Positions 52,500 to 62,334 are shown, counted from the first letter of the stretch. The stretch is 64,000 nt of DNA from Bacillota bacterium (GCA_021797775.1 JAJZZC010000007.1:1-64000); one strand, 5' to 3'. Translations and numbers: made by a program. The notes: a model not told the origin generated them from the sequence alone.

Positions 52500-53474
52500 T
52501 CAGGGCGCGGGCTCCGTCACGAGCGCCGCCGCGCCCATTCCGCCCGCTAGGTCGCCGAGTTCGGCTGGCACGATGCGGCAGGCGGCACCCACGCCCATCG
52601 CATGCTCCACCGCCCATGCGGCGGCCGGCGCGACCAACCGGTCCCATGCGTGGGCCAGCCCGCCGCCGACCACAATGGCGGTCGGCCCGAAGAGATTGAT
52701 GAGGTTCATCAGGCCCACGCCGTTGAACTCGGCGGCCCGCGCGACAATCGCGGCGGCGGTGGCGTCTCCGTCCGCCGCCGCCGCCAGCACCGCACGGGCA
52801 TCCAACGCGCCAGCGGACAGGGCGACGGCCAGCCGAGGGGCTCGCCCGGCGGCCGCCGCCTCCCGCGCCTGGCGGGCCAGCGCGGTTCCGGAGCTGATGG
52901 CTTCCCAGCACCCGTAGCGTCCGCAGCCGCATCGGTCGGGGGCCCCATGCGCGAGCACCATGTGTCCAACCTCGCCCGCGGCGTGGCCGGCCCCGCGGAT
53001 CAGGCGACCGGCAGCGATCACGCCGCCGCCGATGCCGGTGGACACGGTCACGTAGATCATGTCGGACGCGCCCCGGCCAGCGCCGAAACGATGCTCGCCC
53101 AAGGCCGCCGCGTTAGCATCGTTGTCGACGTGGACAGGCGCGCCAAGACGCTCGCCCAGCAGGTCGCGGACAGGCAGGCCGCGGCAGTCGGCGGGAAGAT
53201 TCGGGGGCATAACCAGGATGCCCCTGGCGGCGTCGGTGACCCCAGGCACGCCGATGCCGACGCCCGCCACGTCACGCACACCCATGCCGGCCTCGCGCAC
53301 CGCCTCGCGCGCGGCGTCCTCGAGCACGGCCAGCAGTGCGTTCCGGTTGGTCTGGGGGGTCGGGCGCAGCGAGCGGCCCAGCACCGCCCCGTCGGCGCCG
53401 ACCACCAGCGCCAGGGTCTTGGTTCCTCCCAGGTCGAGTCCCACGGCGGGCCGGCGGACCCCTGCGGCGCCCAC
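52500..53474 (-). CDS. ROK-family sugar kinase (glucokinase-like)
   Basis: The 324-residue enzyme shows the actin-like ATPase phosphate loop (VGLDLGGTKTLALVV), HVDNDANAAALGEHRFGAG with the catalytic Asp, the STGIGGGVIAAG segment and the ROK zinc signature CGCGRYGCWEA. It probably phosphorylates glucose or a related hexose. It has no DNA-binding domain, so it is not a NagC-type repressor. GTG at 53474 has GGGGGAG upstream. It stands alone on the minus strand, divergent from tatA. Confidence 0.88.
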   Translation of the reverse strand: MGAAGVRRPAVGLDLGGTKTLALVVGADGAVLGRSLRPTPQTNRNALLAVLEDAAREAVREAGMGVRDVAGVGIGVPGVTDAARGILVMPPNLPADCRGLPVRDLLGERLGAPVHVDNDANAAALGEHRFGAGRGASDMIYVTVSTGIGGGVIAAGRLIRGAGHAAGEVGHMVLAHGAPDRCGCGRYGCWEAISSGTALARQAREAAAAGRAPRLAVALSAGALDARAVLAAAADGDATAAAIVARAAEFNGVGLMNLINLFGPTAIVVGGGLAHAWDRLVAPAAAWAVEHAMGVGAACRIVPAELGDLAGGMGAAALVTEPAP

Positions 53475-54125
53475 GCGCGCTCCCCCTTTAGCGGTGCTGG
53501 GGCACCCCTGGGGCTTGCTTCGCCCGTGGCCACCGGGCTCCTCTCGCCGCGGCGGGGCGGGCTTCCGGCGTCACGCGCCGCCGGGTCGCGGCGGCGGCGA
53601 CGGTCACACACCCCATGCCACGGACGCGGTTTGCCTAGTGGGAGGCAGAGACCACGCGGGGCACGCGCTTAGGACACTCGATCGGCGCCCCTGGAGCCGG
53701 CGGCGCCTTCTCCCAGGGGCGGCGCCCACCGTGGGCTGGACCCGCGGCGGCGCCCGGGCCGGCAGCGGCCGGGGACGTGGAACGAAGGCACGGGGGCGAC
53801 ACACCGGTCGCTGCTTCCGCAGCGGCGGGCCCCACTGCGGTCAGGAACCGCTCGGGCGTTCAGGGCCGGGCTGACCCATGCGCGCACCGGTGACGGCGCC
53901 GGGCCCCGCGCCATTCCACCCCACGTGCGGCGAGGCCCACTCCCCCATCCGCCCGCTTGCATGGTATACTCGCGGGCAGCAAAGGAGCGGGAAGCGTCTC
54001 TGCGGGGCCGCCCGCCCTGCGTGAGGGTCTGGCGGCCCGTGCCGTAGCCGCCAGGTCCGCTCGGTGCCCGCTGAGGCACGCGGGCGGGGGCGTCGGAGGA
54101 ACACGCGGCGAGAGGAGGTGGCGGA
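53475..54125. other. Intergenic region between divergent ROK kinase and tatA genes
   Basis: There are 650 bases without a recognised gene. The tatA-proximal end holds an extended -10 promoter (53962-53970) and a leader of about 150 bases. Most of the rest is GC-rich, with several GGCGCC-type partial inverted repeats. Confidence 0.5.
53962..53970 (+). promoter_or_regulatory. Extended -10 promoter of tatA
   Basis: TGGTATACT matches the extended -10 pattern TGnTATAAT (5/6 in the hexamer). No -35 is evident at 17 bases, which is tolerated by extended -10 promoters. The predicted start near 53977 gives a 149-base leader to tatA. Confidence 0.55.
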
Positions 54126-54371
54126 GTGCTCGGAGACCTGCTTTCGCCGCTGCACATCGCGCTCTTGTTGATCGTCGCGCTGCTCATCTTCGGCCCGCGG
54201 CGGCTTCCCGAGTTGGGGGGCGCCGTGGGCAAGACCATCAAGGAATTCCAGAAGTCGATGAGCGAGGCGCGGGCGCAGTTATCCAGCGTCACTACATTGG
54301 ACGAGTCCAAGCCCGTCGTCGAGACGGGCCAGGCCCAGGTCGTCTCGGCCGAGAAGGACAAGCCCAACTGA
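54126..54371 (+). CDS. tatA: Sec-independent translocase protein TatA
   Basis: The 81-residue protein has one N-terminal membrane helix (LHIALLLIVALLIFGPRRLP), the FGPRRLPELGG hinge and an amphipathic helix (AVGKTIKEFQKSM), the TatA layout. It forms the pore of twin-arginine export. GTG at 54126 lies eight bases after GGAGG. TatC and TatB are not in the window. The twin-arginine-like lipoprotein at 40655-41971 could be a client. Confidence 0.9.
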   Translation: MLGDLLSPLHIALLLIVALLIFGPRRLPELGGAVGKTIKEFQKSMSEARAQLSSVTTLDESKPVVETGQAQVVSAEKDKPN

Positions 54372-55053
54372 TCGGCAGCGGCACGCGCGCCGGTCCGACT
54401 CCGCCCGGGGCCGGATCGGCGCGCTTTGAGGTTTCGGCCACTCGGTGGCAGATCCGGCGCGGCCGGGCATGGCCCGGGCCTTGCGCGGCCGCGGCCCCGG
54501 GGTGGTGTCTCGATGGACCGGTCGGGGCCGCCGGCGGGTCTTCCTGGTGGCCGATCGGAGAACGTCGCTGGCCCGTGAGCGGGGGATGGTACCGACAGCG
54601 AACCGGGGATGTCGCCAGCGCACCGAGCCGGGGGATGGCCTGGCACCTCGGCGGGGCTGATCTGGCACCCAAACCGGGACACCGTCGCACCCCCCAGCTA
54701 GGTTCGTCCCTGGCGGTGGCGGCCCCGGACAGGCTGGTGTGCCGGGCGCCGGACCGGAGTGATCCCCTGGGCCTCCGTGGGGGCGGGTGCTGGTACCAAC
54801 GGCCGCCGTCCGCTACCCGACCGGAGGGCCTCTGAGTCCCGACCCAGGGGTCAGCGCCTCGCTTGAGTGGGGCCTCCTGCCGAGGGGCGAACGGCCGGGG
54901 GACCTCGTCTCGTGCCTGAGCCCGGGCTGTCGCTGGCGGCCGGAACCCTGCCGCTTGTGCAGGGGGAGCGCTGGTCGGCAGCCGTCCGTGCCTCTGGGCT
55001 CCGACCGCAGACGGAGGGGGGGAAGGGCCGCTCTGCGGCCCGAGGCAATCTTT
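54372..55053 (+). promoter_or_regulatory. Long structured leader/intergenic region ahead of hppA
   Basis: There are 680 bases without a recognised protein. CTGCCGA (54877-54883) pairs with TCGGCAG (54975-54981), enclosing GGGGGACC-containing sequence. GGGCCGC-TCT-GCGGCCC (55025-55041) is a terminator-like hairpin immediately before GAGGCAATCTTT and the hppA ATG. The layout (aptamer-like domain, then hairpin at the RBS) suggests an RNA regulator. The identity is unproven. Confidence 0.35.
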
Positions 55054-57042
55054 ATGCTAGCCTGGTGGCCGATCATCGCTGGCCTGCTGGCCGTGCTGGC
55101 GGGCCTTTATTTCGTAAGCTGGGTCTTGAAGCACCCCAAGGGCAACGACGAGATGCAGTCCATTGCCGGCGCCATCCAGGAGGGTAGCAAGGCTTACCTC
55201 TTGCGCCAGTACCGCACGGTGCTCTATGTGGCCGTCGTGTTGTTCGTCCTCATCGGCCTCGTGTTGAACTGGCAGACGGCGGGCCTGTTCCTGATCGGCG
55301 GCTGCCTGAGCGCGATCGCGGGTAGCAGCGGGATGCTCGTTGCGGTCAACGCAAACGTGCGCACTGCGGAAGGCGCCCGGGGCGGGCTGCCGGGGGCGCT
55401 GGGCATCGCTGTCCGCGGCGGGGCGGTCACCGGTCTCTTCGTCGTCGGCTTGGGCCTGATGGGTGTCGGCGCCCTGGAGGCGGCAACGGGCAACCCTGGG
55501 GCGCTGGTTGGTTTCGGCTTCGGCGCCAGCCTGATCTCCGCGTTCGCCCGCCTCGGCGGCGGGATCTATACCAAGGCCGCGGATGTCGGCGCTGATTTGG
55601 TGGGCAAGGTGGAAGCGGGCATCCCCGAGGACGATCCGCGCAACCCCGCCGTCATCGCCGACAACGTGGGTGACAACGTCGGGGATTGTGCGGGTATGGC
55701 CGCCGACCTCTTTGAAACCTACGTCGTCACGTCGGTGGCCGCGATGTTGCTCGGCTCACTGGTCTTCCCCCACCAACCCAACGCCGTGTGGTTCCCCCTG
55801 ATCCTGGGCGCCATTTCCATCGTGACGTCGATCCTCGGGATCTTTGCGATGAACCTCGGAGGCGCGGGCACCATCATGTCCAGCCTCTACCGTGGCATTG
55901 GCGTGAGTGCGGTACTCTCTGCCGTTGTCTTCTTCTTTCTCACACGGGGCATGATGGGCTGGGTGCCGGGCAGCGGCGCCACCGGCCTATTCCTCTCGGC
56001 GCTCATCGGTCTCGGTCTGACGGTCGCGCTGATGATGACTACCGATTACTACACCTCGACGCACTACCGGCCGGTCCGCCGTATCTCTGAGGCCAGCCAG
56101 ACCGGGCACGCCACAAACATCATCGCCGGTCTCGCCATGGGGATGAAGAGCACGGCTTGGCCCGTGCTCTTCATCGTCCTGGCCATCCTGGGTGCCTACT
56201 CTGTGTCCGGCGTGTACGGCGTCGGGGTAGCCGCCGTGGCGATGCTGTCGCTGGCCGGCATGATCGTGACGCTGGACTCCTTCGGCCCCATCACGGACAA
56301 CGCCGGCGGCATCGCCGAGATGGCCGGCCTGCCTGAGTCGGTGCGCGAGGTGACCGACGCCCTCGACGCGGTGGGTAACACCACCAAGGCGGTGACCAAG
56401 GGATACGCCATCGGGTCGGCCGCCCTGGCCGCCATCGTGCTGTTCTCTTCCTACGCAAGGGAGCTGGGCCGGGGCGCCGTGGTGCCATTCACCCTGACGG
56501 ACCCACGGGTGCTGATCGGTCTCTTCCTCGGCGGCGTGGTCGCTTTCGTGTTCGCCTCACTGAGCATCGAGGCGGTCGGCCGGTCCGCCGGCCGCGTGGT
56601 GGACGAGGTGCGGCGCCAGTTCCGCGAGATCCCGGGCATCATGGAGGGCAAGGCCAAGCCGGAATACGGTCGTGCGGTGGCGATCGTGACCAGCGCCGCC
56701 CTGCGTGAGATGATCGCGCCCGCGCTAATCCCCGTGCTGGCCCCGGTCGTCGTAGGGTTCGTCCTCGGCGGGCGGGCCCTTGGCGGCATGCTGGTGGGAG
56801 CCATCGTCACGGGCCTGTTCCTCGCCATCCAGATGACGGCCGGCGGCGGCGCATGGGACAACGCCAAAAAGTACATTGAGGAAGGCAACTTTGGTGGTAA
56901 AGGCACACCGACCCATGCGGCGGCGGTGACCGGGGACACAGTGGGCGATCCTTACAAGGATACCGCCGGCCCGGCGATCAATCCGATGATCAAGATCCTC
57001 AACATCGTGGCCCTGCTGGTGGCACCGCTACTCGTGCGCTGA
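55054..57042 (+). CDS. hppA: Membrane H+-pumping pyrophosphatase, K+-independent type
   Basis: The 662-residue, roughly 16-helix membrane protein hydrolyses pyrophosphate and pumps cations. The PPi-binding region [20 protein letters not shown] to [15 protein letters not shown] lies at about 178-217. K445 in [10 protein letters not shown] replaces the alanine of K+-dependent enzymes, and T448 agrees, so K+ independence and H+ transport are expected. The ATG at 55054 has a weak GAGG SD. It is followed by a 17-bp hairpin terminator. A second, K+-dependent-type paralogue lies at 60313-62334. Confidence 0.95.
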   Translation: MLAWWPIIAGLLAVLAGLYFVSWVLKHPKGNDEMQSIAGAIQEGSKAYLLRQYRTVLYVAVVLFVLIGLVLNWQTAGLFLIGGCLSAIAGSSGMLVAVNANVRTAEGARGGLPGALGIAVRGGAVTGLFVVGLGLMGVGALEAATGNPGALVGFGFGASLISAFARLGGGIYTKAADVGADLVGKVEAGIPEDDPRNPAVIADNVGDNVGDCAGMAADLFETYVVTSVAAMLLGSLVFPHQPNAVWFPLILGAISIVTSILGIFAMNLGGAGTIMSSLYRGIGVSAVLSAVVFFFLTRGMMGWVPGSGATGLFLSALIGLGLTVALMMTTDYYTSTHYRPVRRISEASQTGHATNIIAGLAMGMKSTAWPVLFIVLAILGAYSVSGVYGVGVAAVAMLSLAGMIVTLDSFGPITDNAGGIAEMAGLPESVREVTDALDAVGNTTKAVTKGYAIGSAALAAIVLFSSYARELGRGAVVPFTLTDPRVLIGLFLGGVVAFVFASLSIEAVGRSAGRVVDEVRRQFREIPGIMEGKAKPEYGRAVAIVTSAALREMIAPALIPVLAPVVVGFVLGGRALGGMLVGAIVTGLFLAIQMTAGGGAWDNAKKYIEEGNFGGKGTPTHAAAVTGDTVGDPYKDTAGPAINPMIKILNIVALLVAPLLVR

Positions 57043-57096
57043 GGGGGCCACGCTCCGCCATCTTTGCTCCCCTCCGGCGGGACGAGGCGGTGGCGA

Positions 57097-57133
57097 GCGG
57101 AAGAGGGCCGGCCCGGGGCCGGCCCTCTTCCGC
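57097..57133. terminator. 17-bp perfect hairpin after hppA
   Basis: GCGGAAGAGGGCCGGCC (57097-57113) pairs fully with 57117-57133 around a 3-base CGG loop. It lies 55 bases after the hppA stop and is followed only by GTTT. It is probably a strong terminator without a long U-tract. Confidence 0.7.
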
Positions 57134-57250
57134 GTTTCCCAGCCCAGGGGCCGGCAACGGGCGTTAGAGACGGGACGAGACTGCGTTGCGGGGACGAGCC
57201 CTGGTCCCCTGTGTCCGCTGCGGTCTCTGACGGCCGTTTTTCCAGGGGGG

Positions 57251-58567
57251 ATGGGGATGGATGTGGGGATGGCGGAACGGAGCGAACGGGCAGTCCTCGC
57301 GGTCATCCACGGTCCGGGCGGCTGGACGGTGGACGATGATCTCGACGAACTTGCGGAGCTGGCGCGCGGCGCCGGCGCGGAGGTTGTGGGCACCGTCGTG
57401 CAGCGGCACGGGCGCTACGACCCCGCCACCCTGTTCGGGCAGGGCAAGGTTGATGAACTGCGATCCGCCATGGCGGCAGGCGCGGCCGACCTGGCCCTCT
57501 GCAACCGCGACCTGTCCCCGCGGCAACAGTTGCGCCTGGAGGAGGCCGTCCACGGCAGGGTCGTTGACCGGACGCGACTGATCCTCGACATCTTCTCCCG
57601 TCGCGCGCGCAGCCGGGAGGGCCGTATCCAGGTCGAACTCGCCCAGTTCCTCTACCTGCTCCCCCGCCTGAGCGGGCTGGTGGAGGAGATGGGCCGCACG
57701 GGCGGCGGCATCGGTACGCGCGGGCCGGGCGAGACCCAGTTGGAGTCGGACCGGCGGCGGGTGCGTGCGCGCATCGCCTCGCTGCGCGCGCAACTCGGCG
57801 AGGTGGCGGAGACCCGGCACGTGCAGCGTCGCTCGGCCCCGGAGGGTACGCTGCGGCTCGCCCTGGTCGGCTATACCAATGCGGGGAAGAGTACGCTGCA
57901 CCGGGCCCTGACCGGATCCGACGTCCTGGCGGCCGACGCGCTGTTCGCGACGCTCGACCCCACGACCCGCGTGCTCCACCTCCCCCACAACCGGCGCGTC
58001 CTGCTGAGCGACACCGTGGGGTTCATCCATGACCTGCCCCCCCACCTCGTGGCCGCGTTTCGCGCCACGCTGGAGGAGGTGACCACCGCCGACCTGCTTT
58101 TGGAGGTGGTCGACGCCGCCCACCCCCGGTGCGAGGAGCAGCGCCGGGCGGTCGAGGGGGTGCTGGCGGACCTCCAGGCGCTGCACGTGCCTCGTGTCCT
58201 GGTGTGGAACAAGATGGACCGCGTGGCTCCGTGGCCGGCGGGAGGCCCGGACGGAGGGCCTAACCTGGAGGCCGAGGTGCCGGCGGTCCGTGTGTCGGCG
58301 CTCTCGGGCGCCGGGCTGGCCGAGCTGCGCGACCTAATCGCAGCCCACTTGCCTGACGCCCGAATCGAGGTGAGGGTGCGCCTCGGGCTCGGCGCCGAGG
58401 CGCTGGTGGCGGCGGTGCGCCGCGAGGGGGAGATCATCCGGCTCGCGTACGACGGGGGCGGGATCGACCTGGTGGCCAGAAGCGCCCCGGCACTGGCGGC
58501 GCGCTTGCGGGCGGCGGCCTTCGACGCCGAGGGAACTGGCACACAAGCGGAACCACGGCAGCCGTGA
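57251..58567 (+). CDS. hflX: Ribosome-splitting GTPase HflX
   Basis: The 438-residue GTPase rescues stalled ribosomes. The N-terminal HflX domain includes YDPATLFGQGKVDELR and the GGGIGTRGPGETQLESDRR linker. The G domain has GYTNAGKST, DTVGFIHDLP and NKMD. A C-terminal region of about 90 residues follows (VRVRLGLGAEALVAAVRREG). Several ATGs (57251, 57257, 57269) compete within a G-rich SD region. It stands alone between hppA and the dehydrogenase gene. Confidence 0.93.
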   Translation: MGMDVGMAERSERAVLAVIHGPGGWTVDDDLDELAELARGAGAEVVGTVVQRHGRYDPATLFGQGKVDELRSAMAAGAADLALCNRDLSPRQQLRLEEAVHGRVVDRTRLILDIFSRRARSREGRIQVELAQFLYLLPRLSGLVEEMGRTGGGIGTRGPGETQLESDRRRVRARIASLRAQLGEVAETRHVQRRSAPEGTLRLALVGYTNAGKSTLHRALTGSDVLAADALFATLDPTTRVLHLPHNRRVLLSDTVGFIHDLPPHLVAAFRATLEEVTTADLLLEVVDAAHPRCEEQRRAVEGVLADLQALHVPRVLVWNKMDRVAPWPAGGPDGGPNLEAEVPAVRVSALSGAGLAELRDLIAAHLPDARIEVRVRLGLGAEALVAAVRREGEIIRLAYDGGGIDLVARSAPALAARLRAAAFDAEGTGTQAEPRQP

Positions 58568-58907
58568 GCAGCAGGGGCGGCAAAGTGACGTGGAGTCGTG
58601 CCGCCGCTTGGAGCCCAGGCGGTCCTCCGCGCCGCCCAGTCCACGCGGGGGACCGCGGCGCCTGGCCGCGGCGGGCACTTACACCCCCGCGGGGCCATGA
58701 CCCCGGCCAGAGCAACGCCACCCTGCTGCTCTTGGGGCAAGGGACTGGCAGGATCCTCCTGCGAAAAAGGCCGGGCGCGCGTGACACCAGGTTGCGGCAA
58801 CAGACATGCAACCCGCTGCGTGGAGTCAACCGCACGGGCCTCGCTTATAGTGCGGAGGACAGTACTAACTGCAGGGAGATGTCGACGCCGTCTCGAACCG
58901 CAGCGGT
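58568..58907. other. Gap between hflX and the dehydrogenase gene
   Basis: No gene is recognised in these 340 bases. A small inverted repeat (GCAGGA/TCCTGC, about 58748-58762) and a plus-strand TATAGT at 58846-58851, about 57 bases ahead of the next gene, are visible. The latter is a possible -10 without a good -35. Confidence 0.4.
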
Positions 58908-59888
58908 ATGAACGTGACACCGGAGGTAGCGGTGCGTGTCCCTGCCGAGGACCTGCGGGCCTTTGTGTCGGCGGTCCTGGGCCGGGCCGGCGCGCCGGAG
59001 CAAGACGCCCGCCTCTTGGCCGATCTACTCGTGGCCAACGACCTGCGCGGGGTGTTCAGCCACGGCAGCCGGCAGGTGGCCACCTACGCCAGGGATCTAC
59101 GGGCGGGCCGGCTCAACCCACGGCCAGAGATCCGTCTGGAGGCCGAAACCGCGACCACCTTTGTCGTGGACGGCGACGGGGGGCTCGGTTACTTCCCTGC
59201 CCACCGTGCGGCCCATGCGCTGGCGGCCCGGGCCCGGGCCGCAGGGGTCGCGGTGGCGGTGACCCGGCACCACGGGCACATCGGCGCCGCCGGACTGTAC
59301 ACCCGCATCCTGGCGTCGGCCGGCCTGATCGGCTACTGCACCTCCGGCCACCAACTCGGCCTGGCGCCGGGCACCCCCTTCCCCCACGCCGCGGGAGGCT
59401 CTCCCCACAGCTTCGCCGTGCCGGTGGGCGCGGAGCCCCCCTTCGTCCTGGACTTCGGTGCCATGCACGACCTGTACGACGGGGATCCGTACGGGGCCGC
59501 CATCTTCCGATTGGCGCCCGGCCTGGTCTTCCGCAGCATCGGGCTGGGGGCCGTCTGTCAGTCTGTAGGTGGCTTCCTCACCGGGGTGCCCTCCCGTGCC
59601 GAGCGGGCGCAGCGTGCCTACCAGGGCGCGAATCAGGGCGCATTCCTGTTCGCGGTAGACGTGGAGCGTTTCCAGCCCCTGGACGACTTCCGGCGGGAGA
59701 TGGACGACTACATCGCACAGGTACACGGCTTGGCGCCCCTACCAGGGGTGGAAACGGCCATGTTACCCGGGGAGCCCGAGTGGCACCGGGAGCGGGGGTG
59801 GGCCGTAACCGGCGTACCGGTGGGCCGGGGGCACCAGGAGGTCCTGCGCGCCATCGCGGCGGAACTGGGTGTGCAACCGCCGGTGTAG
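58908..59888 (+). CDS. Ldh2/malate-type NAD(P)-dependent dehydrogenase
   Basis: The 326-residue protein belongs to the malate/L-lactate dehydrogenase (Ldh2) family, distinct from classical Rossmann LDH/MDH. It has FSHGSRQ (H52) near the N-terminus, the VTRHHGHIGAAGLYT segment (H121, H122, H124) corresponding to the family's substrate/nucleotide region, and FVLDFGAMHDLYDGDPYG later. Substrates in the family include malate, lactate, ureidoglycolate and sugar acids. The one here cannot be told. The ATG at 58908 has a weak SD. A 42-base hairpin lies downstream. Confidence 0.82.
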   Translation: MNVTPEVAVRVPAEDLRAFVSAVLGRAGAPEQDARLLADLLVANDLRGVFSHGSRQVATYARDLRAGRLNPRPEIRLEAETATTFVVDGDGGLGYFPAHRAAHALAARARAAGVAVAVTRHHGHIGAAGLYTRILASAGLIGYCTSGHQLGLAPGTPFPHAAGGSPHSFAVPVGAEPPFVLDFGAMHDLYDGDPYGAAIFRLAPGLVFRSIGLGAVCQSVGGFLTGVPSRAERAQRAYQGANQGAFLFAVDVERFQPLDDFRREMDDYIAQVHGLAPLPGVETAMLPGEPEWHRERGWAVTGVPVGRGHQEVLRAIAAELGVQPPV

Positions 59889-60312
59889 CACGGGAACGCG
59901 TGAGGCGGGGCGAGGGCGTTACCCACCTCGCGGGTCGCCAGGTGCCCTGGCGGCGAGGCGCTGGGACGATGCTACGGGACGCACGCTTGTCGTCCCGTCC
60001 GCTCCGATCCACGCACAGAGGATCCTGGTCCGGAAACGGCGGGACGAGGCGGCCCGCGCGGGCCGCCTCGTCCCGCCGCGAACCTCCTGCTGCAGCAGCA
60101 GAGCGCACTGCTCTCCGATGAGCGCATCTGGACCCCCACGGGCTCGCTGTGGCGCGGACGGCCCTTGCTGCCCGGGTGGGGGGCGCGCCCACGAGTGGCC
60201 GAGGTTCCATGCGCCCGGCGGAGACCAACCGGCCCCGGATCTGCTGCACGACCCGCACGGGATGTGCCGCCGGGGCCGCGACGCAATGGCCCATGTGTCG
60301 GCGACGCCCCGC
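59889..60312. other. Gap between two convergent genes
   Basis: There are 424 bases between the convergent dehydrogenase and second pyrophosphatase genes. No gene was seen. The main feature is the perfect 42-base palindrome at 60037-60078. Confidence 0.5.
60037..60078. terminator. Perfect 42-base palindrome between convergent genes
   Basis: Arms 60037-60057 and 60058-60078 are exact complements (21 bp, CGGCGGGACGAGGCGGCCCG and one more base on the left). It can form a very stable hairpin for transcripts from either side. No U-tract follows. It is probably a bidirectional terminator or RNA 3'-end stabiliser. Confidence 0.6.
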
Positions 60313-62334
60313 TCATCGGAACAGGGGGGCGAAGACGAGCGCCACGATCGCCATGAGCTTGATTAGAATGTTGAGCGACGGTCCAGCCGTGTCCTTAAGC
60401 GGGTCGCCCACCGTGTCGGCCACGACGGCCGCGCCGTGCGCCGGGGTACCGCGGCCGCCGAAGGCTCCCGCCTCGATGTACTTCTTGGCGTTGTCCATGG
60501 CCCCGCCCGCATTGGCTGCGGCGATGGCCAACGAGACCCCCGAAACCAAGGCACCCGCCAGCAGGCCGGCCAGCGCCTCCCGCCCGAAGACCAGCCCCAC
60601 AACGAGCGGGAGGACCACCGCGGCCACCCCGGGCGTGGCCATCTGGGCTAGCGCGCTGCGCGTGCTGATGTCCACACAGCGCGCGTAGTTCGGCGGTTCC
60701 TCTCCGCGGAGAATGCCAGGGTGCTCCCGGAACTGGCGGCGCACCTCGGCCACCATCTCCAGCGCGGTCCGGCCCACCGCGCGCATGGCGTGGGCGGAGA
60801 ACAGGAAGGGCACCGCCCCGCCGGCCAGCAGGCCCGCCACCACAGCCGGGTGCGTCAGATCGACAACCCGCAGGCGCGCCTCCGTCGCAAAGGCGGCGAA
60901 AAGGGCGAGGGCGGTGAGCGCGGCCGAGCCGATGGCGATCCCCTTGCCCATGGCTGCCGTCGTATTGCCGACCGAATCCAGCCGGTCGGTGCAGGCGCGT
61001 ACGGCGGACGGCAGTCCCGCCATCTCCGCGATGCCCCCGGCGTTGTCGGCGATGGGTCCGTATGCGTCCACCGCCAGCGCGATAGCCGTGATGGCCAGCA
61101 TGCCTACGGCCGCCAGCGCGATGCCGTACAGCCCTCCAAAGGCGTAGGCGCCGAGGATAGCCAGGGCCGCCAGCGCCACCGGGGCGGCGACTGAGGCCAT
61201 GCCCAGGGCCAGCCCCTCGATCACGGTGGGGGCCGGCCCCACGGCCGCGCTGCGGGCCACGGCCACTACCGGGGCCCGACCCGCCCCCGTGGCGCGCTCG
61301 GTCAGGTGGCCGACGCCAAGGGCCAGGCCCAGGCCGCACGCCACCGCCCCGAACAGCGACGGCGCCCCGTACAGGACCGCCGTGGCCCACCAGGCGCCGG
61401 CCAGGAACACCAGCCCTGCTCCCCACGTGCCGAGGCGCATGGCTACCGCGGGGTCGCGCGCTGAGAGCGCGCGGACCAGCAGGCCACCACACCAGGACGC
61501 GCCGAGGCCCAGGGCGGCAAGGGCCAGGGGCAGCAGCAGGGGGGCGCCGCCGCGCCCGAGGTCCGCGGCCCCAATGGCCAGGGCAGCCACCAGCGAGCCG
61601 GCGTACGACTCAAACAGGTCCGCCCCCATGCCGGCCACGTCGCCGACGTTGTCCCCCACGTTATCGGCGATCACAGCCGGGTTGCGCGCGTCATCCTCGG
61701 GAATGCCCACCTCCACCTTGCCAACCAGGTCCGCCGCCACGTCCGCACCCTTGGTGAAGATGCCGCCGCCCACGCGCGCGAACAGGGCGACGGAACTGGC
61801 CCCCAGGGCAAAGCCGTTGACCGCGTCCAGCGTCGCGGGCCGGGCCGGATCGCCGAAGGCGAATAGCACGGCGGCGACGCCTAGCAGACCCAGGCCGCCC
61901 ACCGTGAAGCCCACGACGCTCCCGCCGTCGAACGCGACGGCGAAGGCGGCTGGGAGCCCGCGCCGCGCGGCGTCGGCGGTGCGTACGTTGGCGGCCACCG
62001 CCACACGCATGCCCGCCAGGCCGGCGAGCAGAGAGCAGGCCGCTCCCGCCAAGAACGCCTCGGCCGTCGCCGGCGTGAGTTGCGGGTGTCCGAGGCGGCC
62101 CGCTGCGACCAGCGCGGCTGCCAGGACGACGACGAACAGCCCGACGGTACCGTAGGCCCGGCGCAGGAAGGCGGACGCCCCATCGCGGATGGCCCGGGCG
62201 ACGGCGGCCATGCGCGCGTCACCGGCCGGCATCTGCCCGAGCCGGGCTGCGAGGCGCGCCGCCCAGGCCAAAGCGAGCACGCCGGCGGCCAGCGCCGCCG
62301 CGAAGTCCAGCACACCCCTGCCGGGCTGCACCAC
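60313..62334 (-). CDS. hppA: Membrane pyrophosphatase, K+-dependent type
   Basis: This 673-residue paralogue of the protein at 55054-57042 keeps the PPi site ([40 protein letters not shown]). The diagnostic position is A460 in GNTTAAMGKG, with G463, as in K+-dependent enzymes. FESY carries a Glu at the position seen in the Thermotoga Na+ pump, so Na+ transport is possible but not shown. The GTG start has GGGGGGTGAGGGC upstream. It is convergent with the dehydrogenase gene and its Ala-rich sequence differs strongly from the other paralogue. Confidence 0.93.
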   Translation of the reverse strand: MVQPGRGVLDFAAALAAGVLALAWAARLAARLGQMPAGDARMAAVARAIRDGASAFLRRAYGTVGLFVVVLAAALVAAGRLGHPQLTPATAEAFLAGAACSLLAGLAGMRVAVAANVRTADAARRGLPAAFAVAFDGGSVVGFTVGGLGLLGVAAVLFAFGDPARPATLDAVNGFALGASSVALFARVGGGIFTKGADVAADLVGKVEVGIPEDDARNPAVIADNVGDNVGDVAGMGADLFESYAGSLVAALAIGAADLGRGGAPLLLPLALAALGLGASWCGGLLVRALSARDPAVAMRLGTWGAGLVFLAGAWWATAVLYGAPSLFGAVACGLGLALGVGHLTERATGAGRAPVVAVARSAAVGPAPTVIEGLALGMASVAAPVALAALAILGAYAFGGLYGIALAAVGMLAITAIALAVDAYGPIADNAGGIAEMAGLPSAVRACTDRLDSVGNTTAAMGKGIAIGSAALTALALFAAFATEARLRVVDLTHPAVVAGLLAGGAVPFLFSAHAMRAVGRTALEMVAEVRRQFREHPGILRGEEPPNYARCVDISTRSALAQMATPGVAAVVLPLVVGLVFGREALAGLLAGALVSGVSLAIAAANAGGAMDNAKKYIEAGAFGGRGTPAHGAAVVADTVGDPLKDTAGPSLNILIKLMAIVALVFAPLFR

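Noticed and set aside
54590-54680. GGGGATGG-type repeats suggesting a fluoride riboswitch ahead of hppA
   Set aside because: The downstream pairing and the CUGAUG/pseudoknot pattern of the crcB motif do not line up.
53957-54835. Long plus-strand open frame covering tatA
   Set aside because: It overlaps tatA in another frame. The tatA frame has clear TatA motifs and an SD, while the longer frame has none.
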